From assembly GCF_000172555.1 (NCBI RefSeq), contig NZ_ABOX02000063.1, forward strand, positions 1 through 32,286: 32,286 nt of DNA, given 5' to 3'. Shown piece by piece: positions 1-8,711 of the stretch. A program made the translations under genes and the position numbers. This DNA comes from Pedosphaera parvula Ellin514 (GTDB taxonomy: Bacteria; Verrucomicrobiota; Verrucomicrobiia; Limisphaerales; Pedosphaeraceae). The stretch's first letter is position 1. Every line of letters begins with the position of its first letter. A model generated the notes under the pieces. The model made no database searches, was not told the DNA's origin, and worked only from the letters and a program-made list of their open reading frames with translations.

Positions 1-1389
1 AAACTCATGGAACAATCTTCCAATCAATCCGCCCATGAACAGCAATGGAATGAACACTGCCACCAACGACAGGCTCATGGACACCACTGTGAAACCAATC
101 TGTCGCGCCCCCTTCAATGCCGCCACCATCGTCCGGTCGCCCTGCTCGATGAACCGAAATACGTTCTCAATCACCACAATCGCATCGTCCACCACAAACC
201 CAACGGAAATGGTAATCGCCATCAGCGACAAGTTATCCAGGCTGTAGCCGAACAAATACATAAACCCGAAAGTTCCAGCCAGCGCGAGCGGCACCGTGAT
301 GCTGGCAATAAAGGTCGGCCAAAACCGGCGTAAAAATAAAAAGATCACCATCACCACCAACGCGATGCTTAGGAGCAGAGAGAATTGCACCTCCTCAACC
401 GAGGCGCGAATGGTCGTGGTACGATCGCTAATGAGCCGGATCTTTACCGAAGGCGGTATCCATCGCTCCAGTTCCGGCAGCACCGCCTTGATCCGATCCA
501 CTGTTTCGATCACATTCGCATCGGGTTGCTTGAACACGATGACCAGCACCGCCCGATTGGTTCCTGCCCAACCTCCCACGCGCTCGTTCTCAACCCCTTC
601 GAAAACCTTGCCCAGGGAACTTAACTTGATCGGGACATTGCTTTTGGTTGTCAGGATGAGAGATTGATAGTCCCCGGCATCCAGCAATTGATCATTGCTC
701 TCAAGGGTGTAGCTGTCCCGCTCCCCATCAATGCTCCCCTTCGGCAAATCCACATTCACCTGGGAAAGATAGGTGCGCACATCTTCCAGTCCCATGCCAG
801 TTGAAGCCAGCGCTGCCGGATTTACCTGCACTCGCACGGCGGATTTATCCGCGCCGCTGATGACCGCCTGGCTGACTCCCTCCACCTGACTTAACCGCTG
901 CGCAATAATCGTGTCCGCCGCTTCATAAACATCGGTGGGCTTTAACGTGTCGGACGTCATCGCCAGAATCATGATCGGCGCATCGGCCGGGTTGACTTTC
1001 CGGTACGTGGGCGGGCTGGGCAGGTTGATGGGCAGATCACTCGCCGCCGCGCTGATCGCCGCCGCCACATCCCGCGCCGCTCCATCCACCTTCCGGTCCA
1101 GGTTGAATTGAATCGTCACCGAGGCGCCACCCAATGTGCTGATGGAGGTCATTTCGGAAACGCCTGCAATCTGCCCCAACCGCTTCTCCAGGGGTGCTGC
1201 CAGGGAGGACGCCACTGTCGCCGGGTCAGCGCCGGGCAGCGAAGCCGAAACCTGGATCATCGGAAAATCAACCCGCGGAATGGGCGCCACGGGCAATAAT
1301 TTATAAGCCACAATCCCGAGCAGAAACAACCCGATGGCCAGCAGGGATGTCCCCACGGGTCTTCGTATAAATGGCTCGGAAATACTCAT
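1..1389 (-). CDS. mdtC: RND multidrug efflux permease, second subunit (MdtC-like), partial
   Basis: Inner-membrane proton-driven drug exporter of the HAE1 RND family. The frame is open from the ATG at 1389 to the window edge, so only the first 463 codons (about 45% of the usual 1,030-1,050 residues) are present. The start MSISEPFIRRPVGTSLL matches the family N-terminus with TM1. The central VGFVVDDAIVVIENV segment carries the paired Asp of the TM4 proton relay. The ATG overlaps the TGA of the upstream permease gene (ATGA), which indicates translational coupling and a heteromeric pump of the MdtBC kind. The closest match within the window is its neighbour permease, so the pair arose by duplication. 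The Mdt name is by family likeness; the substrate cannot be told from sequence. Confidence 0.93.
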   Translation of the reverse strand, partial: MSISEPFIRRPVGTSLLAIGLFLLGIVAYKLLPVAPIPRVDFPMIQVSASLPGADPATVASSLAAPLEKRLGQIAGVSEMTSISTLGGASVTIQFNLDRKVDGAARDVAAAISAAASDLPINLPSPPTYRKVNPADAPIMILAMTSDTLKPTDVYEAADTIIAQRLSQVEGVSQAVISGADKSAVRVQVNPAALASTGMGLEDVRTYLSQVNVDLPKGSIDGERDSYTLESNDQLLDAGDYQSLILTTKSNVPIKLSSLGKVFEGVENERVGGWAGTNRAVLVIVFKQPDANVIETVDRIKAVLPELERWIPPSVKIRLISDRTTTIRASVEEVQFSLLLSIALVVMVIFLFLRRFWPTFIASITVPLALAGTFGFMYLFGYSLDNLSLMAITISVGFVVDDAIVVIENVFRFIEQGDRTMVAALKGARQIGFTVVSMSLSLVAVFIPLLFMGGLIGRLFHEF

Positions 1390-4300
1390 TGCTTCTCTGG
1401 ATTGCTGCCACCCACTGCAACCGGCTTCAACCCACCCGCCGCCAGCGCCTCCTCGCCGCTCGGCACGCCATGTCGCGCCCGCCACCTCTGGACTCGGGCG
1501 CCAAATCTATCCAGATACAGGTAAATGACCGGCGTGGTGTAAAGCGTCAAAAATTGCGAGACCAACAATCCGCCCACAATGGCGATACCCATCGGCTTGC
1601 GCAATTCCGAGCCCGTCCCGTTGCCCAACGCCAGCGGCAGCGCTCCCAACAGCGCAGCCATGGTGGTCATCATGATCGGCCTGAACCGCAGCAGGCACGC
1701 CTTGTATATGGACTCCTCAGGCGGCAACTTTTCATCGCGCTCCGCCTCCAGGGCAAAGTCAATCATCATGATCGCGTTCTTTTTCACAATCCCGATGAGC
1801 AGAATAATCCCAATCAACGCAATCAATGAGAGGTCCATGCCGAAGATCAACAGCGCCAGCAACGCACCCACCCCGGCTGAAGGCAGCGTGGACAGAATGG
1901 TAATCGGGTGAATATAACTTTCATAAAGCACCCCCAGCACAATGTAGATGACCACCACCGCCGCCAAAATCAGAAAAGGCTCACTCTTCAAGGAACTGCG
2001 GAACTCTGCCGCACTCCCCGAAAACGTTGGCACCACGGTCTCCGGCAGGCCAATGTCTTTCTCCGCCTGCTGAATCGCCTTCACCGCCGCACCCAGTGAA
2101 CCGCCGGGACTCAGATTGAACGACAGCGTCACCGCCGGGAACTGCCCCTCATGCGTAATCGCCAACGGCGCAGTCCTCGTTTGCACCTGCGCAAAGGCGC
2201 TCAATGGCACCATCTGCCCGGTGGTTGATTTTACGTAAATCTTTTCGAGCGATGCCGGCGTCAGTTGAAAGCCCGGCTCAGCTTCGAGCACCACCCGATA
2301 CTGTGTCAACTGTGTGAATATGGTCGACACCTGCCGCTGCCCGAACGCGTCGTATAATGTGTCGTCAATGGCCTGCGGAATGATGTTGTAACGCGAGGCT
2401 TTATTGCGATCCACGTTGATGCTCGCCTGCAACCCGCCCGTCTGTTGATCTGAAGCCACGTCCGCCAACTCCGGCAGATCGCGCAATTTTTCCAGCAGCT
2501 TGGGCGCCCATTCCCCCAGTTCAGCCTCGTCGGCATCCTCCAACGTGTACTGATACTGTGTCCGGCTCACCCGGCTGTCGATTTGCACGTCCTGCACGGA
2601 TTGCATGAAGAGCGAGATGCCCTGGATGTCTTTTGTCGCTTCGCGCAGCCGACTGATGACCTCATTCGCACCGGCTTTGCGCTCGTCGCGCGGCTTGAGG
2701 TTGATATACAGCCGCCCGCTGTTCACGGTTGCGTTCACCGAGCCGCCCCCCACAAAGGAAGCCACGCTCACCACGTCCGGATCCCTGGCCACGATATCCG
2801 CAACCTCCCGCTGCTTCGCCACCATCGCCTTGAATGAAATCGATTGCGCCGCATCCGTCACCCCGGTAATCAATCCCGTATCCTGCTGCGGCAACAAACC
2901 CTTCGGCACGATGACATACAACCAGATGGTTGCCACCAGGGTCGCAATCGCAACCAGCAGGGTGAAGAATTGATGCCGCATCACCCATTTCAACCCGCTC
3001 TCATACCAGTTGAGCATCCCTTGAAACATCCGCTCGGTGGCGTTGTAAAACCGCCCGTGTTTCTCCTGGCTCTCCGGCTTCAACAATCGCGCGCACATCA
3101 TCGGCGTCAGTGTCAGTGACACGATCGCGGACACCACCACGGAGATGCTCAGCGTGATGGCAAATTCCCGGAACAATCGGCCCACAATTCCAGTCATGAA
3201 CAAGAGTGGAATGAACACCGCAATGAGCGACACGCTCAGTGAAATAACCGTAAATCCGATTTGTCGCGCCCCTTTCAACGCCGCCTCCATCGGCGGCTCA
3301 CCCATCTCGATGAAACGCACAATGTTCTCAATCATCACGATCGCATCATCCACCACAAACCCGGTCGCAATGGTCAAAGCCATCAGTGACAGATTGTCCA
3401 GCGTGAAACCAATCAGTTTCATCACACCAAATGTTCCAATGATGGCCAGCGGCAGCGCGACGCTCGGTATCACGGTCGCCCAAAATTTTCGCAGGAACAC
3501 AAAGATCACCGCCACCACCAGCCCCACCGTCAATAACAGGGTGAACTGCACATCAGCAATGGAAGCCCGGATGGTTGTGGTGCGATCCGTGAGGATGTCG
3601 ACTTTTACTGTGGGTGGTATCGACGCGCGCAACCTTGGCAATAACGCTTTAACCCGGTCGGCCGTTTCGATGATGTTCGCCCCGGGCTGCCGTTGAATGT
3701 CCAGTATGACTGCCGGCCTGTTATCCACCCAGCCCGCCAATCTCACATTCTCGACGTTATCAATGACCTGCCCGATGTCCCCCAGGCGCACCGGCGAACC
3801 GTTCTTGTACGCCACGATGACATTCTTGTACTCTTCCGCCGAAAAAATCTGGTCATTGGCTCCAATGGCATACGCCTGCCGCGCTCCATCAAAACTCCCT
3901 TTCGGGGCGTTCACATTGTTCTGCACCAGCGCCGTCCGGATATCCTCCATGCTGATGCCCAGGCCGGTGATCGCCGCCGGATTCACGCGCACCCGCACCG
4001 CCGGCTTTTGATTGCCTTCGATCGTCACCAATCCCACCCCGGCAACTTGACTTAACTTTTGCGCCAGCACCGTGTCCGCCAGGTCGTTTACCTTTTCCAA
4101 CGGCAATGTATCCGAGGAAATTTCCAGTGTAATGATCGGGGTATCCGCCGGATTGACTTTGCTGTACGTCGGTGGGTTCGGCATTGTCTTGGGCAAATAA
4201 CCGTTGGCCGCATTAATGGCCGCCTGCACGTCTTGTGCTGCGGCATCGATGTCCCGATCCAGGCCGAACTGCAACGTGATGCTGGAATTTCCGAAAGCGC

Positions 4301-4550
4301 TGATCGAGGTCATCTGCGATAGCCCGCTGATCTGCCCGAACTGCCGCTCCAGCGGCGTCGTCACTGACGATGCCATCACCTCCGGACTGGCTCCCGGATA
4401 TTGTGCCGTGACCTGAATGGTTGGAAAATCCACCGCTGGCAACGCCGAGATCGGCAGCAGCACGTATCCGAGCAACCCCATCAACACCACACCCACCATG
4501 AGCAGCGCGGTTGCTACCGGACGTCGGATAAAAAGTTCAGAAATATTCAC
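1386..4550 (-). CDS. mdtB: RND multidrug efflux permease, first subunit (MdtB-like)
   Basis: Full-length 1,054-residue RND transporter, the normal size for the AcrB/MdtB family. It begins MNISELFIRRPVATALL (TM1), followed by a periplasmic porter domain, the TM4 motif GFVVDDAIVMIENIVRF with its two proton-relay Asp residues, a second periplasmic loop beginning near residue 550, and a C-terminal TM bundle containing GIVKKNAIMMIDFA. Within the operon it lies 12 bp downstream of the adaptor gene and overlaps the next permease by 4 bp (ATGA). Two different permeases in tandem behind one adaptor is the MdtABC arrangement, in which MdtB and MdtC form a mixed trimer; that role is inferred here from gene order and family likeness. 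An outer-membrane partner (TolC type) is not visible in the window. Confidence 0.96.
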   Translation of the reverse strand: MNISELFIRRPVATALLMVGVVLMGLLGYVLLPISALPAVDFPTIQVTAQYPGASPEVMASSVTTPLERQFGQISGLSQMTSISAFGNSSITLQFGLDRDIDAAAQDVQAAINAANGYLPKTMPNPPTYSKVNPADTPIITLEISSDTLPLEKVNDLADTVLAQKLSQVAGVGLVTIEGNQKPAVRVRVNPAAITGLGISMEDIRTALVQNNVNAPKGSFDGARQAYAIGANDQIFSAEEYKNVIVAYKNGSPVRLGDIGQVIDNVENVRLAGWVDNRPAVILDIQRQPGANIIETADRVKALLPRLRASIPPTVKVDILTDRTTTIRASIADVQFTLLLTVGLVVAVIFVFLRKFWATVIPSVALPLAIIGTFGVMKLIGFTLDNLSLMALTIATGFVVDDAIVMIENIVRFIEMGEPPMEAALKGARQIGFTVISLSVSLIAVFIPLLFMTGIVGRLFREFAITLSISVVVSAIVSLTLTPMMCARLLKPESQEKHGRFYNATERMFQGMLNWYESGLKWVMRHQFFTLLVAIATLVATIWLYVIVPKGLLPQQDTGLITGVTDAAQSISFKAMVAKQREVADIVARDPDVVSVASFVGGGSVNATVNSGRLYINLKPRDERKAGANEVISRLREATKDIQGISLFMQSVQDVQIDSRVSRTQYQYTLEDADEAELGEWAPKLLEKLRDLPELADVASDQQTGGLQASINVDRNKASRYNIIPQAIDDTLYDAFGQRQVSTIFTQLTQYRVVLEAEPGFQLTPASLEKIYVKSTTGQMVPLSAFAQVQTRTAPLAITHEGQFPAVTLSFNLSPGGSLGAAVKAIQQAEKDIGLPETVVPTFSGSAAEFRSSLKSEPFLILAAVVVIYIVLGVLYESYIHPITILSTLPSAGVGALLALLIFGMDLSLIALIGIILLIGIVKKNAIMMIDFALEAERDEKLPPEESIYKACLLRFRPIMMTTMAALLGALPLALGNGTGSELRKPMGIAIVGGLLVSQFLTLYTTPVIYLYLDRFGARVQRWRARHGVPSGEEALAAGGLKPVAVGGSNPEKQ

Positions 4551-4562
4551 AGACTTATCGCC

Positions 4563-5957
4563 TTATTGCGGCTCAGAATTGGTCCTCCGATTTCCCGCCT
4601 TGCCGTCGCCAGGTTTCCCTTTCTGATAATTGCCAGGCTCTCCCCGCTTCTTATCAGCCTCGCCGCCGGTTTTCTGATCCCCCGTTCCACCAGTGGCCTG
4701 CCTGCCACCACCCTTGGTTTCTCCTGCCTGGCCTGCCTGGACTTTGGAACCGTTCTGCAACTTGTATTGGCCGTCTACCACCACATGTTCTCCAGCCTGC
4801 AAACCTTCGCTTATCAAGGCGATGCCATTGTCGATGCGGCCGACCTTAACGGGCTGCATCTTCACGGTTTGGTCATCATTGATGATGAATGCGAAAGCCC
4901 CCTCAGGCCCTTGTTGCACCACCGAGGCTGGCACCACCAGTCCGTTCGTTTGAACGGTAAGTAACAGCCGCGTATTTACGAACTGGCCCGGCCAAAGTTG
5001 CAGATCATCGTTCGGAAACGTGGCCTTCAATTTGATCGTGCCGGTGGTGGTATCGATTTGGTTGTCGATGACCGCCAGTTTGCCTTCCGCCAGCACCGTC
5101 TTGTTATCCCGCTCCACGGCCAACACTTTTAATTCTCCACTGGCCAGTTGTTGTTTGTGAATTTCGCCAAGATTTTGCTCCGGCAGTGTGAACATCACGG
5201 AAATGGGCTTGAGCTGTGTGATCACGACCAATCCGTTGGCATCGGTCGCATGCACAATATTACCGGCATCCACCACGCGAATGCCCGTCCTGCCAGCAAT
5301 CGGTGATCTCACCGTTGTGTAGTTTAATTGTACTTGGGCGCTGTCAATCGCCGCCTGGTCCGCCTTGACGGCTGCATCAAGCTGGTCCACCAACGCTTTC
5401 GCCGTGTCGTCAATCGATTGGGCGACAATCTTCTGCTTTACCAATTCTTCATTGCGCTGGAGATCTATTTTGGCGTTGGCAAGTTGCGCTATGTCCTGGT
5501 TCTTCTTGGCTTCAGTCTGGCGCACTTGCGTCAGGAACGGCTGCGGATCAATCTCGGCCAATACTTCGTCCACAATCACATCCTGCCCTTCCTTGAAAGC
5601 GACTTTCTGCAATTGACCATCTACCCGCACATGTACCGTAACCGTATTCAAGGCCTGCACCGTCCCCAACCCATCCAGGTAAATCGGCACATCCTTTTGC
5701 TCCACAGTACCGGCAACCACGGGCACCGGCCCACCAGCACCCCGCCCTCCCGACCCGCCTTTTCCAGCCTGGTCCGTGGATGACTTCCGCTGATGTATCA
5801 CCCAAAACACTCCCGCTCCCACGATCAGGATGAGGATCAGCCAGGTAAAGATGCTGCCCCCTAACGACTTGGGTCGCTGGCTTGGACTCGAATTGCGCCG
5901 CACTTGTATCGGCACCGTATGGCTTGGTGGCTGCTTGCTAGCTTTATCTTCCTGCAT
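4563..5957 (-). CDS. mdtA: RND efflux periplasmic adaptor (MdtA-like membrane fusion protein)
   Basis: 464-residue adaptor linking the RND permeases to an outer-membrane channel. A single N-terminal TM helix (about residues 35-54) anchors it; there is no lipobox. A Gly-rich linker (about 65-77) follows, then the biotinyl-lipoyl-like halves flanking a short coiled coil (about 140-200), then beta-barrel and membrane-proximal domains containing LWPGQFVNTRLLL and GLVVPASVVQQGPEGAFAF, both typical of MdtA. The last 50 or so residues form a Gly/Lys/Gln-rich low-complexity tail, longer than in enterobacterial MdtA. It is the first gene of the efflux operon and is read away from the divergent tetR gene. 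A candidate promoter and repeat operator precede it. Confidence 0.94.
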   Translation of the reverse strand: MQEDKASKQPPSHTVPIQVRRNSSPSQRPKSLGGSIFTWLILILIVGAGVFWVIHQRKSSTDQAGKGGSGGRGAGGPVPVVAGTVEQKDVPIYLDGLGTVQALNTVTVHVRVDGQLQKVAFKEGQDVIVDEVLAEIDPQPFLTQVRQTEAKKNQDIAQLANAKIDLQRNEELVKQKIVAQSIDDTAKALVDQLDAAVKADQAAIDSAQVQLNYTTVRSPIAGRTGIRVVDAGNIVHATDANGLVVITQLKPISVMFTLPEQNLGEIHKQQLASGELKVLAVERDNKTVLAEGKLAVIDNQIDTTTGTIKLKATFPNDDLQLWPGQFVNTRLLLTVQTNGLVVPASVVQQGPEGAFAFIINDDQTVKMQPVKVGRIDNGIALISEGLQAGEHVVVDGQYKLQNGSKVQAGQAGETKGGGRQATGGTGDQKTGGEADKKRGEPGNYQKGKPGDGKAGNRRTNSEPQ

Positions 5958-5972
5958 AACTATATGACCTTC

Positions 5973-5995
5973 AACTTTCCTAGAAGTTACAACTT
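5973..5995. promoter_or_regulatory. candidate TetR operator: AACTT/AAGTT/AACTT inverted repeats
   Basis: Three alternating 5-bp half-sites lie at 5973-5977 (AACTT), 5984-5988 (AAGTT) and 5991-5995 (AACTT), forming two overlapping inverted repeats with 6-bp and 2-bp spacers. They sit about 10-30 bp downstream of the -10 box proposed for the efflux operon, where a bound repressor would block initiation. The divergent tetR-family gene begins 66 bp away. The assignment to that regulator is inference. Confidence 0.4.
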
Positions 5996-6004
5996 ACAGA
6001 TTTC

Positions 6005-6032
6005 AAAATATGTTACATGTTGCTATTGTCAA
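6005..6032 (-). promoter_or_regulatory. candidate sigma-70-type promoter of the efflux operon
   Basis: On the minus strand a perfect TTGACA (-35, at 6027-6032) is followed after 16 bp by TATTTT (-10, at 6005-6010). Transcription would start near 5998, about 40 bp before the adaptor ATG at 5957, and would run into the AACTT/AAGTT repeats. Confidence 0.5.
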
Positions 6033-6060
6033 AGGACGAAAACTAGAATAATTAAATTCA

Positions 6061-6711
6061 GTGCAAAGCTCTTCCCAGGACCATAATCGCAGTTTGATCC
6101 TTGAAACTGCCAAAACTCTCCTGCGCCGTTTTGGCGTGGATAAGCTCACAGTCATGGACATTGCACGGTCGTTGGATATGTCCCACGCCAATGTTTATCG
6201 CTTCTATAAAACTAAAGCGGAGATTCTGGATGCAATCATCGATGAATGGCTCTTGAAAGTGGAGTCTTTTGTCGAAAACATCGCCCAACGCCCCGTTTCC
6301 GCCACTGAACGCATTGAGGCTGTCGTCCTTGAATTGCACCGCAAACGCCGTGAAAAGCTGCTTGAAGATGCTGAATTTTATGAAACCTATCGGCGCGTGA
6401 TTGAACTGCGACCCGATGTGGTGGCCAAACGCCGCGAAAAAATTCATAATGTCTTCAAAAAACTGGTGGAACAAGGCATTGAGAGTGGTGAGTTTACCTC
6501 GGCCGCCCCGGAGGAAGTGGCTACTGTTTTGAAGGATGCAACTTCGTTGTTTTTGCACCCATTGCTGATTCCAACCTGCCTGAACGAGGACACAGAACCC
6601 CGCGCTCGCGCCGTCGTTCGATACATTTTAGCTGGAATTTCCACCCAAAAGCCAAAATTATCGCCGATAATCGACGGCGTTTCAAATGCCGCCACCAACC
6701 TCATTCAGTAA
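6061..6711 (+). CDS. TetR/AcrR-family transcriptional regulator
   Basis: 216-residue one-component regulator. The N-terminal TetR helix-turn-helix (about residues 12-58) contains LTVMDIARSLDMSHANVYRFYKTKAEIL, with the typical NVYRFYKTKAEIL recognition-helix end. The C-terminal ligand domain is all-helical and about 150 residues long. The start is GTG at 6061; an in-frame stop at 6049 excludes longer versions, and the next ATG (6154) would cut into the HTH. No Shine-Dalgarno site is visible. The gene is divergent from the mdtABC-like operon with a 103-bp gap, the usual layout for a local repressor of an efflux pump. The inducer is unknown. Confidence 0.92.
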   Translation: MQSSSQDHNRSLILETAKTLLRRFGVDKLTVMDIARSLDMSHANVYRFYKTKAEILDAIIDEWLLKVESFVENIAQRPVSATERIEAVVLELHRKRREKLLEDAEFYETYRRVIELRPDVVAKRREKIHNVFKKLVEQGIESGEFTSAAPEEVATVLKDATSLFLHPLLIPTCLNEDTEPRARAVVRYILAGISTQKPKLSPIIDGVSNAATNLIQ

Positions 6712-6775
6712 GCTAAACTCCATGTCTCCCGGCTTCTTCCACTTTCGATTCAGCCCTGTTACAGTTTTGCCGTCC

Positions 6776-6797
6776 GACCGCGGGTCAGTAATTTTTA
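6776..6797 (+). terminator. weak candidate terminator after the tetR gene
   Basis: A short hairpin GACC-GCG-GGTC (6776-6786) is followed by a T-rich run at about 6791-6797. The stem has only 4 bp, so this is a weak call. Confidence 0.25.
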
Positions 6798-6851
6798 TTT
6801 TCCTTTCCCTTAAACCAGCATATCATGCGCACCCGGCTTGAACCTCCGGGA

Positions 6852-6857
6852 TATAAT
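6852..6857 (+). promoter_or_regulatory. fba: candidate -10 box for the aldolase gene
   Basis: A perfect TATAAT lies 19 bp before the aldolase ATG at 6877, but no good -35 is present at the usual distance. A start near 6864 would leave a leader of about 13 nt without a Shine-Dalgarno site. Confidence 0.35.
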
Positions 6858-6876
6858 TGTTTGATAAACGAATCTT

Positions 6877-7842
6877 ATGCCACTGACACATACTAAAGAC
6901 CTGTTCGCCAAAGCTCTCAAAGGCAAATACGCCTTGGGCGCTTTCAACGTGAACAACATGGAACTGCTCCAGGCCATCATCGAAGCCTGCGAAGAGGAAA
7001 AAGCACCTGTAATGCTCCAAATCTCCAAGGGAGCCCGCCAGTATGCCAATCCCGTTTATCTCAAAAAGCTGATTGAAGCCGCTGTAAGCCTTTCCAATAT
7101 CCCTATCGCGGTCCATTTGGACCACGGTGATTCCTTCGAACTCTGCAAGGAATGCATTGATGAAGGCTTCACCAGCGTGATGATCGATGCCTCGCACGAT
7201 CCTTTCGAAAAGAACGTCGAAACCTGCCGCAAAGTTGTCGAATACGCTCACAAGCATAACTGCGTGGTGGAAGGCGAACTCGGCATGCTCGTCGGCGCCC
7301 AGCACGATGATGGCGAAGAAGGCGGTGCCTATTCCAAGGGCGGTGCCTACACTCACCCCGAGGAAGCAGTGCAGTTCGTGAAACAATCCGGCGTGGATTC
7401 CCTGGCCGTAGCCATCGGCAATTCCCACGGCGCTTACAAGTTCAAAGGCGAGCAACACCTCGACCTGGAACGTCTGAAAGCCATCAAGAAGGCGCTGATG
7501 GATGCCGGTCTCGGTGATTATCCGCTCGTGTTGCACGGCGCGTCCAGCGTGCCCAAGGATCTCGTCACGGAAATCAACAAATACGGCGGCAAGATGGGTG
7601 AGGAAACCGCTGGTGTTCCCGAAGCGGACATCGAAATCGCCCGCCGCGTCGGTTGCACCAAGGTCAACATTGACACCGACCTCCGCCTGGCCATGACCGC
7701 TGCCATCCGCAAAGCTTTCTTCGAAAATCCAAAAGAATTCGATCCTCGCAAATATATGGGCCCAGCCCGCACCAAGGTGAAAGACCTCGTTCGTCACAAG
7801 GTGCGCAATGTGCTCTGCTGCGCTGGACACGCTTTTGACTGA
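6877..7842 (+). CDS. fba: class II fructose-bisphosphate aldolase
   Basis: Zinc-dependent aldolase that reversibly cleaves fructose 1,6-bisphosphate to dihydroxyacetone phosphate and glyceraldehyde 3-phosphate in glycolysis and gluconeogenesis, in the cytoplasm. It has 321 residues. HLDHGD (80-85) carries the catalytic Asp82 and zinc-ligand His83. VEGELG (131-136), GNSHG (181-185, zinc His184), LHGASS (219-224, zinc His220) and NIDTDLR (264-270) complete the class II signature. The gene stands alone: the tetR gene lies upstream and a strong terminator directly downstream. High codon regularity fits a highly expressed housekeeping gene. A 422-codon open frame on the opposite strand is a shadow of this composition. 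Confidence 0.97.
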   Translation: MPLTHTKDLFAKALKGKYALGAFNVNNMELLQAIIEACEEEKAPVMLQISKGARQYANPVYLKKLIEAAVSLSNIPIAVHLDHGDSFELCKECIDEGFTSVMIDASHDPFEKNVETCRKVVEYAHKHNCVVEGELGMLVGAQHDDGEEGGAYSKGGAYTHPEEAVQFVKQSGVDSLAVAIGNSHGAYKFKGEQHLDLERLKAIKKALMDAGLGDYPLVLHGASSVPKDLVTEINKYGGKMGEETAGVPEADIEIARRVGCTKVNIDTDLRLAMTAAIRKAFFENPKEFDPRKYMGPARTKVKDLVRHKVRNVLCCAGHAFD

Positions 7843-7880
7843 TAGCAAGCACCCACTCCGCCCCCAACCTAACTGAAACG

Positions 7881-7909
7881 AAAGGCCGGTTCGCAAGAAC
7901 CGGCCTTTT
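7881..7909 (+). terminator. rho-independent terminator of the aldolase gene
   Basis: A perfect 12-bp stem (AAAGGCCGGTTC, 7881-7892, pairing with 7897-7908) closes on a GCAA tetraloop and ends in a short TTTT run. It lies 39 bp after the aldolase stop. The A-rich side before the stem may let it act weakly in reverse too. Confidence 0.9.
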
Positions 7910-8174
7910 ACTTTGTTTGGACTGCCATGTACTCTATTTGGCACCCCAACTCGCAAGCAAAGAGTCATCGTGTCACACATCGCTCGGCACAGTTTTTTGC
8001 CGAAATGTGCCATTATGGCTCTTTTCATACTGTTTGCAACATAAGCATATTTACCCAAATAATTATCGATTAACAACTTACAGTTTCGCAATCTGTCCGC
8101 CAGTGAGCTGGCATGCCTAAAGCTAAATAGACGTTGTAACGATTTATAACCCTACAGAAAGGATTAAGAGATAT
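7910..8174. other. 265-bp intergenic region upstream of the hsp20 pair
   Basis: This AT-rich stretch holds no convincing gene. It has no CIRCE element (TTAGCACTC inverted repeat) and no recognisable sigma-32-like promoter. Just before the first hsp20 gene there is an imperfect inverted repeat, described separately. Confidence 0.5.
8133..8150 (+). promoter_or_regulatory. inverted repeat overlapping a candidate -10 box before hsp20
   Basis: GTTGTAA (8133-8139), CGAT, TTATAAC (8144-8150) form an inverted repeat with 6 of 7 arm bases paired. The right arm includes TATAAC (8145-8150), a 5/6 match to a -10 box, 24 bp before the hsp20 ATG. A repressor bound here would occlude the promoter. The regulator is unknown and no clear -35 is seen. 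Confidence 0.35.
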
Positions 8175-8645
8175 ATGAATAACTTAACAAGATGGCAGCG
8201 GCCGGATCTCTCAGCCTGGCCCACGTTTGGCAAACTGTTTGGTCTGCGCAACGAATTAGAACGTTTATTTGACGTGCCGTTTTCGGAACTCGCCCAAGGC
8301 TCCAACCTTTTAAGCATTTGGAACCCGGCCATTGACGTTTACGAAGATAAAGACAACGTCACCGTCAAAGCCGAGCTTCCCGGAATGAAAAAGGAGGAAA
8401 TCGAAGTCTCCCTGCACGATGGCGCCCTCGTCATCTCGGGTGAGCGCAAGAGTGAAGAGAAATTTGAAAACGCCGAAACTTATCGCGCTGAACGATTCGT
8501 CGGACGCTTCCATCGCACCGTGACACTCCCGTCCTCTGTCAAAGGCGACCAGGTCAAAGCGCAATATAAGGATGGCATCCTGACCATCACACTTCCGAAA
8601 GCGGAGGAAGCCAAACCAAAGCAAATCGAAGTCAACATCGCGTAA
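8175..8645 (+). CDS. small heat-shock protein, Hsp20/alpha-crystallin family
   Basis: 156-residue ATP-independent holdase that keeps unfolding proteins soluble under stress; cytoplasmic oligomer. The N-terminal arm (1-48) is followed by the alpha-crystallin domain (about 49-145): NPAIDVYEDKDNVTVKAELPG at its start and GILTITLPKAEEAKPKQIEV at its end, the GILTITLPK segment being the family signature. A short I-x-V-like tail (IEV) could be the oligomerisation motif. AAGGA at about 8159-8163 precedes the ATG by 11 bp. A second hsp20 gene follows after 66 bp on the same strand, and the pair ends at one terminator, so they are probably co-transcribed. Confidence 0.95.
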   Translation: MNNLTRWQRPDLSAWPTFGKLFGLRNELERLFDVPFSELAQGSNLLSIWNPAIDVYEDKDNVTVKAELPGMKKEEIEVSLHDGALVISGERKSEEKFENAETYRAERFVGRFHRTVTLPSSVKGDQVKAQYKDGILTITLPKAEEAKPKQIEVNIA

Positions 8646-8658
8646 ACAACCACCAACC

Positions 8659-8679
8659 CTGGCGGTAATCACCCGCCAG
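8659..8679 (+). promoter_or_regulatory. intergenic hairpin between the two hsp20 genes
   Basis: A perfect 7-bp stem CTGGCGG/CCGCCAG with a 7-nt loop lies 14 bp after the first stop codon. No U-tract follows, so it is more likely an mRNA-stability or processing hairpin, or a partial attenuator, than a full terminator. Confidence 0.45.
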
Positions 8680-8711
8680 CCAATTTACCAAAGAAAGAAA
8701 GGAATTCTCCA

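Noticed and set aside
5989-8083. The 11-mer ACAACTTACAG found both before the efflux operon (5989-5999) and before hsp20 (8073-8083), as a shared regulatory site
   Set aside because: Many 11-mer matches are expected by chance in 32 kb, and the surrounding bases do not extend the match meaningfully.
6823-8091. 422-codon frame on the minus strand antisense to the aldolase gene
   Set aside because: It mirrors the codon pattern of fba, resembles no family, and spans the aldolase terminator.
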